Made by a program: the position numbers and the translations under genes. From Saccharopolyspora oryzae (lineage in GTDB: Bacteria; Actinomycetota; Actinomycetes; Mycobacteriales; Pseudonocardiaceae), in NCBI RefSeq assembly GCF_027853915.1, contig NZ_JAQGLA010000057.1, positions 1 to 48,607 on the forward strand: a stretch of 48,607 nt of DNA, read 5' to 3'. The notes beneath the pieces are model-generated. The model did not search any database and was not told the origin of the DNA. It was given only the letters and a program-made list of their open reading frames with translations. Shown piece after piece: positions 24,238 through 32,494 of this stretch (its first letter is position 1; each line of letters opens with the position of its first letter).

Positions 24238-24872
24238 GCGTGCTGACCGAGCTCGGGACGATCCGGGTCGTGCCGGTCGTCGAGATCGAGAACGCGGACG
24301 ACGCGGTGCCGCTGGCCCGCGCACTGGTGGCGGGCGGCCTGCCGGTCATGGAGGTCACCTACCGCACGAGCGCGGCGCGGACCGCGATCGAGCGCGTGGC
24401 GGCCGAGGTGCCGGAGATGATCGTCGGCGCGGGCACGCTGCTCAGCCCGGCCAACGTCACCGATGCCGCCCAGGCCGGCGCGCGCTTCGGCGTGGCGCCC
24501 GGATGCGGTGGTGGAGTGCTGGCGGCGGCGCGCGAGGCGGGCCTGCCGTTCGTGCCCGGCGCGGTGACGCCCGCCGAGATCATGGACTGCCTCGCCGAGG
24601 GCTGCGACGTGGTGAAGTTCTTCCCCGCGGGCAGCTACGGCGGGCTCGGCACCCTGCGATCGCTCGCCGGACCGTTCTCGGCCGCGGGCGTGCGGTTCGT
24701 GCCGACCGGCGGTGTGTCGCCGGACAACCTCGCCGACTACCTCGCGCACCCCGCGGTCCTGGCCGTGGGCGGGACTTGGATCGCCCCGCGCAAGGACATC
24801 ACCGCCGGGAAGTGGGCCGAGATCACCGAACGGGCGCGCGCCGCGGTGCAGGTCGTGGAGGCGGCCGCATGA
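24234..24872 (+). CDS. eda: KDPG/KHG-type class I aldolase
   Basis: Schiff-base aldolase of 212 residues that cleaves 2-keto-3-deoxy-6-phosphogluconate-like acids into pyruvate and an aldehyde phosphate. The general base E40 (MEVTYRT) and Schiff-base K128 (DVVKFFPA) are present, with GAGTLL and the phosphate-binding PTGGVSPDN loop. Its GTG start overlaps the isomerase stop (GTGA), and its end overlaps the next start (ATGA). An aldolase of this class means the pathway passes through a 2-keto-3-deoxy sugar acid phosphate or a close analogue. No dehydratase of the usual Entner-Doudoroff type is visible in the window. Confidence 0.9.
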   Translation: MSVLTELGTIRVVPVVEIENADDAVPLARALVAGGLPVMEVTYRTSAARTAIERVAAEVPEMIVGAGTLLSPANVTDAAQAGARFGVAPGCGGGVLAAAREAGLPFVPGAVTPAEIMDCLAEGCDVVKFFPAGSYGGLGTLRSLAGPFSAAGVRFVPTGGVSPDNLADYLAHPAVLAVGGTWIAPRKDITAGKWAEITERARAAVQVVEAAA

Positions 24873-25810
24873 GCCTGGAACTGCCGCCGCCCGCGAGCCG
24901 TCCGACGCTGTACTTCATCGGGGTCACGACGAAGAGCTCGTCGATCCGGACGGTCTTCCCGCGCTGGGCCGAGCACCTCGGGATCGACGCCGTGCTCGAG
25001 GGCATCGACCTGCCGGTGCACGCGCCCGCCGAGGACTACCGGCGCGTCGTGGAGTTCCTGGCCGCCGGCGAACTGGGCCGCGGCGCGCTCGTGACCACCC
25101 ACAAGCTCGACCTGTTCACCGCCTGCCGCGACCTGTTCGCGCGGGTGGACCCGCTCGCCGAGCTGATGCACGAGGTGAGCTGCCTGTCCACATCGGACGG
25201 TGTGGTCGCGCACGCCAAGGACCCCATCTCCGCGGGGCTCGCCGTCGACGCGGTGGCGCCTCCCGGCTACTGGAGCTCCAGCGGTGCCGACGTGTTCCTG
25301 ATCGGTGCGGGTGGCGCGGCCATCGCGCTCAGCTGGTACCTGAGCCGGTCCGGCCGCGGCGCCGACCGGCCGCGCCGGATCGTGGTGTCCGACCGCGACC
25401 CGGATCGCCTCGACGCGCTGAAGAAGGTCCACGCCGAAGCCGGCACGGACGTGGCGATCGAGACCGCGACCACGCCGGAGCCGGGCGACAACGACCGCGT
25501 GCTGGCCTCCCTGAGCCCCGGATCGCTGGTGGTCAACGCGACCGGGCTGGGCAAGGACGCGCCCGGGTCCCCGCTGACCGACGGCGCGACCTTCCCCCGG
25601 GACGCGCTCGCGTGGGACCTCAACTACCGCGGCGAACTGCGGTTCCTCGACCAGGCCCGCGCGGCCGGGCACGTCGGCGTCCACGACGGCTGGGTGTACT
25701 TCCTGCACGGCTGGACCCAGGTGATCTCCGAGGTCTTCGGGATCGAGATCGCCACCCGCGGACCGGAGTTCCAGGCGCTGTCCGACCTCGCGGCAGGAGC
25801 GCGGCGATGA
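24869..25810 (+). CDS. Shikimate-dehydrogenase-like oxidoreductase, copy A
   Basis: AroE-fold NAD(P)-dependent dehydrogenase of 313 residues. The catalytic lysine and aspartate of AroE are kept as K79 (LVTTHK) and D118 (HAKDPISAGL), and the nucleotide loop is GAGG at 146-149. The substrate-binding region differs from true shikimate dehydrogenase: TTKSSSIRTVFP replaces the usual S-x-S-P-x-x-H-N. This suggests a polyhydroxylated substrate other than shikimate. It is embedded by four-base overlaps between an aldolase and a 2-hydroxyacid dehydrogenase, far from any aromatic-pathway gene. A paralogue with the same changes is in the second sugar cluster at 35215. Confidence 0.85.
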   Translation: MSLELPPPASRPTLYFIGVTTKSSSIRTVFPRWAEHLGIDAVLEGIDLPVHAPAEDYRRVVEFLAAGELGRGALVTTHKLDLFTACRDLFARVDPLAELMHEVSCLSTSDGVVAHAKDPISAGLAVDAVAPPGYWSSSGADVFLIGAGGAAIALSWYLSRSGRGADRPRRIVVSDRDPDRLDALKKVHAEAGTDVAIETATTPEPGDNDRVLASLSPGSLVVNATGLGKDAPGSPLTDGATFPRDALAWDLNYRGELRFLDQARAAGHVGVHDGWVYFLHGWTQVISEVFGIEIATRGPEFQALSDLAAGARR

Positions 25811-26739
25811 GCGGGCGGATCCTGGTCACCCCTCGCTCCCTGACGGCGGCCGGGCTCGACGCGGTGCCCGAACTGGCGCCCCTGGCCGAAGCCGGGTACG
25901 AGCTGGTGCCGGGGCCGGCGGGGAAGCTGCCGTCCGAAGAGGACCTGCTCGCGCTCGTCCCCGACTGCGCGGGCTGGCTCGCCGGGGTCGAGCGGATCAC
26001 CGACCGGGTGCTCGACGCGGCGCCGGAGCTGAAGGTGATCAGCCGCAACGGCGCCGGAACCGACGGGATCGACCTGGATGCGGCAACCGCCCGCGGCGTG
26101 CGCGTCGAGCGTGCCGTCGGGGCCAACGCGCAAGGCGTGGCGGAGCTGGCGATCGTGCTGGCCATGTCCGCGCTGCGGCACGTGCCGTGGTCGGCGGCGT
26201 CGGTGCACGAGGGCGGCTGGAACCGCTACCAGGGACGGGAATTGGCCGACGTGACCGTCGGCGTGTTCGGGCTGGGGGAGATCGGGCGGCGGGTCGCCGG
26301 GGCGTTCCGCGCGCTCGGCGCCGACGTCGTCGCGCACGACCCGTTCTCGTCGTTCGAAGGTGCGGAACAGGTGGAGCCCGCGGAGCTGGTGCGCCGCAGC
26401 GACGTCATCACCCTGCACTGCCCGCCGCCACCCGACGGAAAGCCGCTGATCACGGCCGACCTGCTGGCCCGGGCGCCGAGAGGCGCGGTCCTGATCAACA
26501 CCGCGCGGTCGGCGCTCGTCGACGACGCCGCGGTGCTCGCCGCACTCGACGACGGCGGGCTCACGGCTTACGCGGTCGACGCGTTCGACACCGAGCCACC
26601 GGAGCTGACCCCGCTGCTGCGGCACGAGCGCGTGATCGCCACGCCGCACGTCGGCGGCTACACCGGGGCCAGCGTGCGTCGGGCGACAGCGGGTGCGGTG
26701 GCTAATCTGCTGTCCGTTCTGAAAGGAGGAGCCGCGTGA
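25807..26739 (+). CDS. D-isomer-specific 2-hydroxyacid dehydrogenase
   Basis: NAD(P)-dependent enzyme of 310 residues interconverting a 2-keto acid and a D-2-hydroxyacid. The cofactor loop is GLGEIG (155-160) and the catalytic triad is R234 (NTARSA), E263 (DTEPPE) and H281 (TPHVGG). It resembles phosphoglycerate and glyoxylate reductase relatives but lacks the ACT domain of SerA. It overlaps neighbours on both sides, so it works in the same pathway, perhaps reducing a keto acid made by the aldolase or oxidising a sugar acid. Confidence 0.9.
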   Translation: MSGRILVTPRSLTAAGLDAVPELAPLAEAGYELVPGPAGKLPSEEDLLALVPDCAGWLAGVERITDRVLDAAPELKVISRNGAGTDGIDLDAATARGVRVERAVGANAQGVAELAIVLAMSALRHVPWSAASVHEGGWNRYQGRELADVTVGVFGLGEIGRRVAGAFRALGADVVAHDPFSSFEGAEQVEPAELVRRSDVITLHCPPPPDGKPLITADLLARAPRGAVLINTARSALVDDAAVLAALDDGGLTAYAVDAFDTEPPELTPLLRHERVIATPHVGGYTGASVRRATAGAVANLLSVLKGGAA

Positions 26740-27752
26740 AGGCTGTCGTCTACGACGGACCGAAGTCGTTCCAGATCACCAGTGTTCCGGATCCGGAACC
26801 GGCGTCGGACGAGGTGCTGCTCCGGGTGGTGCTGGCCGGGGTCTGCGGCACCGATCTGCACCTGCACGAGGGCGAGTTCGGCCCGACCTACCCGCTGATC
26901 CCCGGGCACGAGATCCTCGGCGAGGTGGTGCGCACGGGGGACGCGGTGACCGGTCTGCGACCGGGGCAGCGCGTGGTCCTGGACAACACGACCCGGTGCG
27001 GTGAATGCGCGGCCTGCCGCCGCGGAATGGGGCACTTCTGCCGGAACCTCGCGGCGCAGGGCGTGAACCGGCCCGGCGGGTTCGCCGAGTACGTCACCGC
27101 GCGGGCGGCGAACTGCTTCGCGGTCGACGACCTGCCCCCGGAGACCGCGGTGCTGGCCGAGCCGCTGGCCTGCGTCGTGCACGGCCTCGACCGGGTGGCG
27201 CTGACGCCCGGATCCGACGTCGTGGTGTTCGGCGCTGGGCCGACCGGCCTGCTGCTGGCGCAGCTCGCCGCGCACTCCGGGGCCGGTCGGGTGACGGTGG
27301 CGGCTCCGACGCCGGCGAAGCTGGCCAAGGCAGCGGAGTTCGGCGTGGACCGCACCGTGCGCCTCGACCGGTCCGACCCGTCGGCCGGGCTCGCCGAACT
27401 GCGCGCGCTCGCGCCGGAGGGCTTCGACGTCGTGGTGGACGCGACCGGCGCGGTGTCGGTGCTGGAGGAGACCTTCGGCCTGGTCCGCGAGGGCGGGACG
27501 ATCGTCGTGTACGGCATGGCCGCGGAGTCGGCGAGCTGGCCGGTGCCCGCCTACGAGGTGTTCCGCCGCGAGCTGACGATCATCGGGTCCTTCGCGCAGC
27601 TGCACGGGATCGAGCGGGCACTGCGGGTGCTGCGCTCGGGCCGGGTGCGGACCGACGGGATGATCACGCACCGGTTCTCGCTCGACGAGTACCCGGACGC
27701 GTTGGCGGCGGTGGCCGACAGCAGCTGCCTGAAGGCGGTTCTGGCGCCCTGA
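26736..27752 (+). CDS. Zinc-dependent medium-chain dehydrogenase, copy 2
   Basis: MDR enzyme of 338 residues with catalytic-zinc ligands C37 and H58-E59, the structural-zinc cluster CGECAACRRGMGHFC and the NAD loop GAGPTG. It differs throughout from the MDR copy at 22483, so the two act on different alcohols. GTG 26736 overlaps the previous stop (GTGA) and has an AAAGGAGG site just upstream. It is the last gene of the long operon, and its stop lies 4 bp from the stop of the converging RpiR gene. No terminator hairpin is visible between them. Confidence 0.9.
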   Translation: MKAVVYDGPKSFQITSVPDPEPASDEVLLRVVLAGVCGTDLHLHEGEFGPTYPLIPGHEILGEVVRTGDAVTGLRPGQRVVLDNTTRCGECAACRRGMGHFCRNLAAQGVNRPGGFAEYVTARAANCFAVDDLPPETAVLAEPLACVVHGLDRVALTPGSDVVVFGAGPTGLLLAQLAAHSGAGRVTVAAPTPAKLAKAAEFGVDRTVRLDRSDPSAGLAELRALAPEGFDVVVDATGAVSVLEETFGLVREGGTIVVYGMAAESASWPVPAYEVFRRELTIIGSFAQLHGIERALRVLRSGRVRTDGMITHRFSLDEYPDALAAVADSSCLKAVLAP

Positions 27753-27756
27753 CGGG

Positions 27757-28674
27757 CTATTCGGGTCGGGACGCGGCGGGGGGTCGCGTCCCGGCCCGCA
27801 TCGCGGTCAGCTCCTCCTTCATCCGCTGCAGGCGGACCAGGTGCTCCGGCGGGCGGCGCAGCGCGACCCCGGTGGCGAGCACGTCGACCACCACGAGCGC
27901 GGCCAGCCGGCTCAGCGTCGGCGTGTAGAAATCGGTGTCCTCGAAGGTCTTCACGACCAGCGGCACGTCGGCCAGCTCCGCCAGCGGGCTCTGCTCGCCG
28001 GTGATCCCGAGGACCTTCGCACCCTGCTCCTGAGCGGCCGCCGCCACGTCGAGCACGCTCTGCGTCCGGCCGGTGTTCGACAGCGCCACCATGACCGTGC
28101 CGGGCCCGGCCAGCGACGCGGCGATGAACTGCTGGTGCGCGTCCACGGGTGCGGTGCACGGGATGCCGAACAGCGGGAACTTCTGCTGGGCGTCCTGCGC
28201 GACGATCGACGACGCGCCGAACCCGACGAACACCGCCTCGTCCGCCTCGACCAGCAGCTCCACGGCCTGCTCGATCTGCGCCGTGTCGAGGGCGCGGCGG
28301 GCCCGGTCGAGGCTGCTGATCGACTGGTCGAACACCTTCGTGATGAGGGTGGGCACGGATTCGCCGGGTTCGATCGCGCTGTGCGTGGCGGGCAGCCCGA
28401 GCGCGACGGTCTGCGCGAGTTCGAGCTTGAACGCCTGGAAGCCGCGGGCGCCCATCGCGGTGCAGAACCGCATCACCGTCGGTTCGCTCACGCCCGCGCG
28501 TTCGGCCAGTGCCGCCATGCTCAGGTGCACCACGTCGCTGGGGGAGGCGAGCACGGCTTCGGCGACTTTGCGCTCGCTGCGGCGCAGCTCGCCCATGCGC
28601 GTCGCGATCGCTTCGAGGAGCGGGACCTTGCTGTTCTGCGATTCCTCGTCCGGCTGGTTCGCCGCCACGTTCAC
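27757..28674 (-). CDS. RpiR/MurR-family sugar-phosphate-responsive regulator, copy 1
   Basis: Regulator of 305 residues: an N-terminal RpiR helix-turn-helix (LRRSERKVAEAVLASPSDVV, ALAERAGVSEPTVMRFCTAM) and a C-terminal SIS phosphosugar-binding domain (VEADEAVFVGFGASS, VALSNTGRTQSVLD). GTG 28674 is chosen because of a GAGGGG site seven bases upstream; the longer frame is unsupported. One RpiR palindrome lies 52-66 bp upstream, and three more sit at the sugar cluster's control points, so it likely controls the whole cluster and itself. The effector is probably a phosphorylated intermediate of the pathway. Confidence 0.92.
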   Translation of the reverse strand: MNVAANQPDEESQNSKVPLLEAIATRMGELRRSERKVAEAVLASPSDVVHLSMAALAERAGVSEPTVMRFCTAMGARGFQAFKLELAQTVALGLPATHSAIEPGESVPTLITKVFDQSISSLDRARRALDTAQIEQAVELLVEADEAVFVGFGASSIVAQDAQQKFPLFGIPCTAPVDAHQQFIAASLAGPGTVMVALSNTGRTQSVLDVAAAAQEQGAKVLGITGEQSPLAELADVPLVVKTFEDTDFYTPTLSRLAALVVVDVLATGVALRRPPEHLVRLQRMKEELTAMRAGTRPPAASRPE

Positions 28675-28725
28675 CCGTCGTCCCCTCGTCGGCGTTGTCG
28701 GTCGGGACCAGCCTAGTCCAGCTGA

Positions 28726-28740
28726 TGTAGTGATACTACG
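28726..28740. promoter_or_regulatory. RpiR operator near the rpiR start
   Basis: TGTAGT-GAT-ACTACG, five-bp perfect arms plus a near match at the ends. It lies in the divergent gap between the RpiR gene and the sugar-porter gene and suits autoregulation. Confidence 0.65.
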
Positions 28741-28779
28741 AGAAACCGCGCGGCAATTCGGACATCTCGTCGCGCCGCC

Positions 28780-28801
28780 TTGACATCCTGTACGGACAGG
28801 A
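28780..28801 (+). promoter_or_regulatory. Promoter with GntR-type operator upstream of the sugar porter
   Basis: A consensus -35 box TTGACA (28780-28785) is followed directly by TCCTGT-ACGG-ACAGGA (28786-28801). The same TTGACA plus TCCTGT-N4-ACAGGA arrangement occurs before the second ABC importer at 31269, so both are probably repressed by the GntR protein at 30335. Confidence 0.7.
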
Positions 28802-28892
28802 GGTCTCATCTCTCGCGGTTCGACAGTTGCCCGTGGGGCGCTGTCCAGCGTCGGTGCCCGCACCGGGCCCGCCTTCTCCTGGAGCCTCGTCC

Positions 28893-30260
28893 ATGACTTC
28901 ACCTGTCCTCGACCGATCGAGAGCATCGTCCCGGCGGCGCGCCGGGGTGTTCGGCGCCGCCGCGATCTCGGCGCTGGGCGGCTTCCTCTTCGGCTACGAC
29001 CTCGGGATCATCTCCGCCGCGCTGCTCTACATCACCCCGCAGTTCCAGATGTCCGAGATCGGGCAGCAGGTCGTGGTCGCGGCGATGCTCGCCGGCGCGA
29101 TCGTGGGTGCGCTGACCGGAAGCCCGCTGACCGACCGCATCGGCCGCAAGCGGACGCTGCTGGTGCTTTCGGCGGTGGCGGCCGTCGGCGCGGTCGCGTG
29201 CGCCGCGGCGCCGGGCTTCGGTGCGCTGGTGGTGGCGCGGTTGGTCCTCGGCATCGCCATCGGTGCGACGTCTTCGTGCGTTCCCGCCTACATCGCCGAG
29301 ATCGCCGCCCCGCACATCCGCGGTCGACTGGTGTCCAGCTTCCAGCTGATGGTCACGGTGGGCATCCTGGCGTCCTACGTGGCCGGTTACGCGCTGGCCG
29401 ACGCGGCGGCGTGGCGGTGGATGCTGGCGCTGGCCGCGATCCCGGCCGTGGTGATGTTCTTCGGGCTGTTCCGGCTGCCGGAGAGCCCGCGCTGGCTGCT
29501 CGCCCGCGGTCGCGTCGACGACGCCCGCCGGGCGCTCGCCCGGACGTTGCCCGCCGACGAGATCGAGTCCGAGATCGCGGCCATCTCCGCGGCTGCGGAA
29601 GCCGAGCGGGGACTGACGTACCGGGACCTGTTCGGCGCCCGGCTGCGGCCCGCGGTGCTGATCGGGGTCGGCGTGGCGGCGACCAATCAGCTCGTCGGCG
29701 TCAACGCGGTGATCAGCTACACGCCGACCCTGCTCACGCAGGCGGGCTTCGGCGACTCCTCCGCCCTGCTGTCCTCGGTGGGCATCGGCGCCGCGAACAT
29801 GATCTGCACCCTGATCGCGCTGCTGCTCATCGACCGCGTCGGCCGGCGCCCGCTGCTGCTGGGCGGCACCGCGGTCGTGGTGCTCAGCCTGCTGTTCCTG
29901 GGCGCGCTGTACCTGCTGCCCTCGCAGTCCGGCGTCGTGGGCGGTCTGCTGGTGGCGGGCCTGATCCTCTACATCACCGCGTTCTCGGTCAGCCTCGGCA
30001 TCTCGATCTGGCTGATCAACAGCGAGATCTTCCCGACCCGGGTGCGCGGCAAGGCCTCCGGCCTCGGCTCCCTGACGCACTGGGGGCTGGACTTCATCAT
30101 CTCGCTGACCGCGCTCAGCCTGATCCAGCTGATCACGCCCACCGGGCTGTTCTGGGTCTACGCGCTGTTCGGCCTCGTCGGCCTGGTGTTCTTCGCCAAG
30201 CGCCTGCCGGAGACGAAGGGCCGCACCCTGGAGGACATCGAATCCTCGCTGCGCCGCTGA
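28893..30260 (+). CDS. MFS sugar porter family transporter
   Basis: Sugar:proton symporter of 455 residues (XylE/GalP/IolT group) with 12 hydrophobic segments. It shows the family's fingerprints: GGFLFGYDLGIISAAL in TM1, DRIGRKR, PESPRWLL before the central loop, DRVGRRP, and the C-terminal PETKGRTLEDIE. The ATG at 28893 has a GGAG site; the in-frame start at 28827 would add a Pro-rich leader. It provides a second uptake route beside the two ABC importers. A GntR-type operator overlaps its promoter. Confidence 0.92.
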   Translation: MTSPVLDRSRASSRRRAGVFGAAAISALGGFLFGYDLGIISAALLYITPQFQMSEIGQQVVVAAMLAGAIVGALTGSPLTDRIGRKRTLLVLSAVAAVGAVACAAAPGFGALVVARLVLGIAIGATSSCVPAYIAEIAAPHIRGRLVSSFQLMVTVGILASYVAGYALADAAAWRWMLALAAIPAVVMFFGLFRLPESPRWLLARGRVDDARRALARTLPADEIESEIAAISAAAEAERGLTYRDLFGARLRPAVLIGVGVAATNQLVGVNAVISYTPTLLTQAGFGDSSALLSSVGIGAANMICTLIALLLIDRVGRRPLLLGGTAVVVLSLLFLGALYLLPSQSGVVGGLLVAGLILYITAFSVSLGISIWLINSEIFPTRVRGKASGLGSLTHWGLDFIISLTALSLIQLITPTGLFWVYALFGLVGLVFFAKRLPETKGRTLEDIESSLRR

Positions 30261-30296
30261 GGTTCCCGCAGCCGACAATGTCCTTCGTGGACGGTC

Positions 30297-30330
30297 CCGC
30301 TCGCCGCTCACCTCCGTGGGCGGCGAGCGG
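30297..30330. terminator. Bidirectional stem-loop between sugar porter and GntR genes
   Basis: A perfect 11-bp inverted repeat, CCGCTCGCCGC at 30297-30307 with its complement at 30320-30330, has a 12-base loop. It lies in the 74-bp gap between two convergent stops and can terminate transcripts from both sides. Confidence 0.75.
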
Positions 30331-30334
30331 CTTG

Positions 30335-31114
30335 CTAGGCGGTGACGCGCATCAGGGTGTTGGGGCTGCTCGTGGTCGAGCTCTCCAGGTCGACGTCGAA
30401 CCGGCTGCGGTCGCCGCGGTGGAACGCCACGAACATCTCCACCGGGCGGTCGTCGACGCCGAAGCTGGTGCTGCGCAGCAGCAGAACCGGATCCCCGTCC
30501 GGGATGTCCAGGTCGGCGGCGAGCTCGGCGCTGGCCTTGGTGGCCTCGACCGACCGCCTGCCCCGCTTGAGCTGGACCCCGTAGTGCTGCTCGAGCAGGG
30601 TGTACAAGGACTGGGTGGTGAGGTCCTCGTGCTCCAGCCCGGGCGCGATGTGGTGCGGCAGGTGGGTCACGGTGAACACCCAGGGTTCGTCGTCGACGAA
30701 CCGCAAGCGCTCGATGACGATCACCGGGGAGCCCGGCGCGAGGTCCAGGTCGGCGGCGATCTGCTCGTCGGCCGGGACGACCTCCATCCGCCGCACGTCG
30801 CTGCGCAGCGACGACCCGCGGGCTGCGACGTCCGCGTAGAGGCCGGTGAGGGACCGGACGAGCCCTTCGGCGATCTTCGGCTTCGAGACGAACGTGCCTC
30901 GCCCCTTGATGCGCTCGATGACGCCTTCCGCTTCGAGGTCCGCAAGCGCCTGGCGCACCACGGTGCGCGAAACGTCGTAGGTCTCGCAGAGCTCGTGATC
31001 GCCGGGCAGCCGATCGCCGGGTGACATGCCGCGCCGCTTGATGTCGCTGACCACGATCTGCTTCAGCTGGTGGTAGAAGGGCAGCGGGGACGAGCGGTCG
31101 ATACGTGTCACCAT
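30335..31114 (-). CDS. GntR-family regulator, HutC/UTRA subgroup
   Basis: Regulator of 259 residues: an N-terminal winged helix (PLPFYHQLKQIVVSDIKRRG, YDVSRTVVRQALADLEAEG, then KGRGTFVSKPK) and a C-terminal UTRA ligand domain (about 95-245). UTRA domains usually bind a sugar phosphate or amino-acid derivative. The start codon itself overlaps a 12-of-14 match to the CCTGTCATGACAGG palindrome, which suits negative autoregulation. It is divergent from the second ABC importer operon. Confidence 0.92.
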   Translation of the reverse strand: MVTRIDRSSPLPFYHQLKQIVVSDIKRRGMSPGDRLPGDHELCETYDVSRTVVRQALADLEAEGVIERIKGRGTFVSKPKIAEGLVRSLTGLYADVAARGSSLRSDVRRMEVVPADEQIAADLDLAPGSPVIVIERLRFVDDEPWVFTVTHLPHHIAPGLEHEDLTTQSLYTLLEQHYGVQLKRGRRSVEATKASAELAADLDIPDGDPVLLLRSTSFGVDDRPVEMFVAFHRGDRSRFDVDLESSTTSSPNTLMRVTA

Positions 31115-31125
31115 GTCATGAGAGG
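31112..31125. promoter_or_regulatory. GntR-type operator, degenerate copy over the gntR start codon
   Basis: CATGTCATGAGAGG matches the core palindrome at 31276-31289 in 12 of 14 positions and includes the GntR ATG. Probable autoregulatory site. Confidence 0.45.
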
Positions 31126-31459
31126 ATATCAGGACTCCCGCCCCGGGCCGGCTGACTCGCCGGGGCGATCGCCGCTCTGCGCAGCGCTCATCGCCGTGAG
31201 AGCTACCGGCATCGAAATCATCTCCAGCACGTCTGACGCGCGAACCGATATCAGTGATCTCCGAGGTCTTGACATCCTGTCATGACAGGACGACAGTTAA
31301 GCCACTTCTGGTCCGAAGAGGGCTCCGGCTGGGCGCTCGAACGCGGAAGCGGTGGGCGCGTGCTGCGAGGCGAGGGCGCGCCGCGCCACGTGCCGTTCCA
31401 GCCCGAGGCCCGTCGCGGGCTGAGCCGGATTTCAGCGAGTTAGTGAACGAGGAGCTGCA
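31115..31459. promoter_or_regulatory. Intergenic region gntR / importer operon
   Basis: This 345-bp gap has no convincing gene. It contains the importer promoter and operator (31269-31290) and then about 150 bp of GC-rich leader before the binding-protein start. A short 7-bp GC hairpin is possible at 31140-31166. The leader ends in a GAGGAG ribosome-binding site. Confidence 0.5.
31269..31290 (+). promoter_or_regulatory. Promoter with GntR-type operator for ABC importer 2
   Basis: TTGACA (31269-31274) is followed without a gap by TCCTGTCATGACAGGA (31275-31290), a perfect 16-bp palindrome filling the -35/-10 spacer. A weak -10 (CAGTTA or similar) lies at about 31293-31299. A repressor bound here would exclude RNA polymerase. 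Confidence 0.75.
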
Positions 31460-32491
31460 ATGGCGCGCATACGGTTCGTCTCGTCCGGTGTCGCGGCCGC
31501 GATCGCGGTGGTCGCGGTCGGTGCCGGGCTGGTCGGCGGGAAAGCGGCCTTCGGGCCGTCCGCGGCGGGTGCCGGTTCCGGCACCAGCGGGGTCGCCGGG
31601 ACCAAGGTCGACGTGATCACCAAGGCGACCGACTCGGAGTTCTGGCAGTCGATGCTGGCCGGATCCGAGAAGGCCGGCGACGACCTGGGAGTCGAGCTGG
31701 GACTGTTCGGCCCCACCTCGGAGACCGACATCGACCAGCAGGTCAGCCTGGTGGAGAACTCGATCGCCCGCGGGGCCAAGGCGATCGTGCTCGCCTCGAA
31801 CTCCTCCACCGCGCTCAACAGCGCGGTGGACCGGGCCAGGGCGCAGGGCATCAAGGTGATCACGGTGGACAACTCGATCACCACCGCCTCCGAGGGCTTC
31901 ATCGGCACCGACAACGTCAAGGCCGGCCAGCAGGCCGGGCAGCGGATGTGCGAGCTGCTCACCGCGCAGGGCAAGGAAGCGGGCAAGATCCTGCACGAGA
32001 GCTCGACCTCCGGCCAGCAGGTGCTGACCGACCGGCTGACCGGGTTCACCTCCGGGCTCGCCGAGAAGTGCCCGCAGGCGAAGGTCGTGCAGACCGCGGT
32101 CAACGACAACGACCTGAACAAGGCCGTCGGCCAGGTCAACGACGCCATCACCGGAATCCCGGACCTGGCGGGCGTTTTCGCCGACAACAACACCTCCGGC
32201 ACCGGCGCGGCGCGCGCGGTCGCCGAGCGGGGTGCGGCCGACCGGCTCGCGGTGGTGGCGTTCGACTCCGACCCGGCCGAGGTCGAGGGCGTGCGCAACG
32301 GATCCGTCGACGCGATCCTGGTGCAGAACCCGTTCTTCTTCGGCTACCAGGGCGTGGTGGAAGCGGCGATGTCCGCCGCGGGCAGCACCCCGCCGGTGAA
32401 CCTCGACCCGGGCGCGGTCGTCATCGACAAGTCCGATGTGGACAAGCCGGAGTACGCCCAGCTGCTCGACCCGCCGAAGACCAAGGGCTGA
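31460..32491 (+). CDS. Sugar ABC importer 2, substrate-binding protein
   Basis: RbsB-type receptor of 343 residues with a basic N terminus and one hydrophobic signal segment (SGVAAAIAVVAVGAGLVGG). No lipobox cysteine follows it, unlike the binding protein of the first importer, so it is either released or held by an uncleaved signal anchor. The core shows VDVITKATDSEFWQSMLAGS, a SLVENSIARGAKAIVLASNS strand and VFADNNTSGTGAARAV. It is separated from its ATPase gene by 3 bp. The ligand is unknown but chemically related to that of cluster A if the paralogous enzymes are a guide. Confidence 0.9.
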   Translation: MARIRFVSSGVAAAIAVVAVGAGLVGGKAAFGPSAAGAGSGTSGVAGTKVDVITKATDSEFWQSMLAGSEKAGDDLGVELGLFGPTSETDIDQQVSLVENSIARGAKAIVLASNSSTALNSAVDRARAQGIKVITVDNSITTASEGFIGTDNVKAGQQAGQRMCELLTAQGKEAGKILHESSTSGQQVLTDRLTGFTSGLAEKCPQAKVVQTAVNDNDLNKAVGQVNDAITGIPDLAGVFADNNTSGTGAARAVAERGAADRLAVVAFDSDPAEVEGVRNGSVDAILVQNPFFFGYQGVVEAAMSAAGSTPPVNLDPGAVVIDKSDVDKPEYAQLLDPPKTKG

Positions 32492-32494
32492 GCG

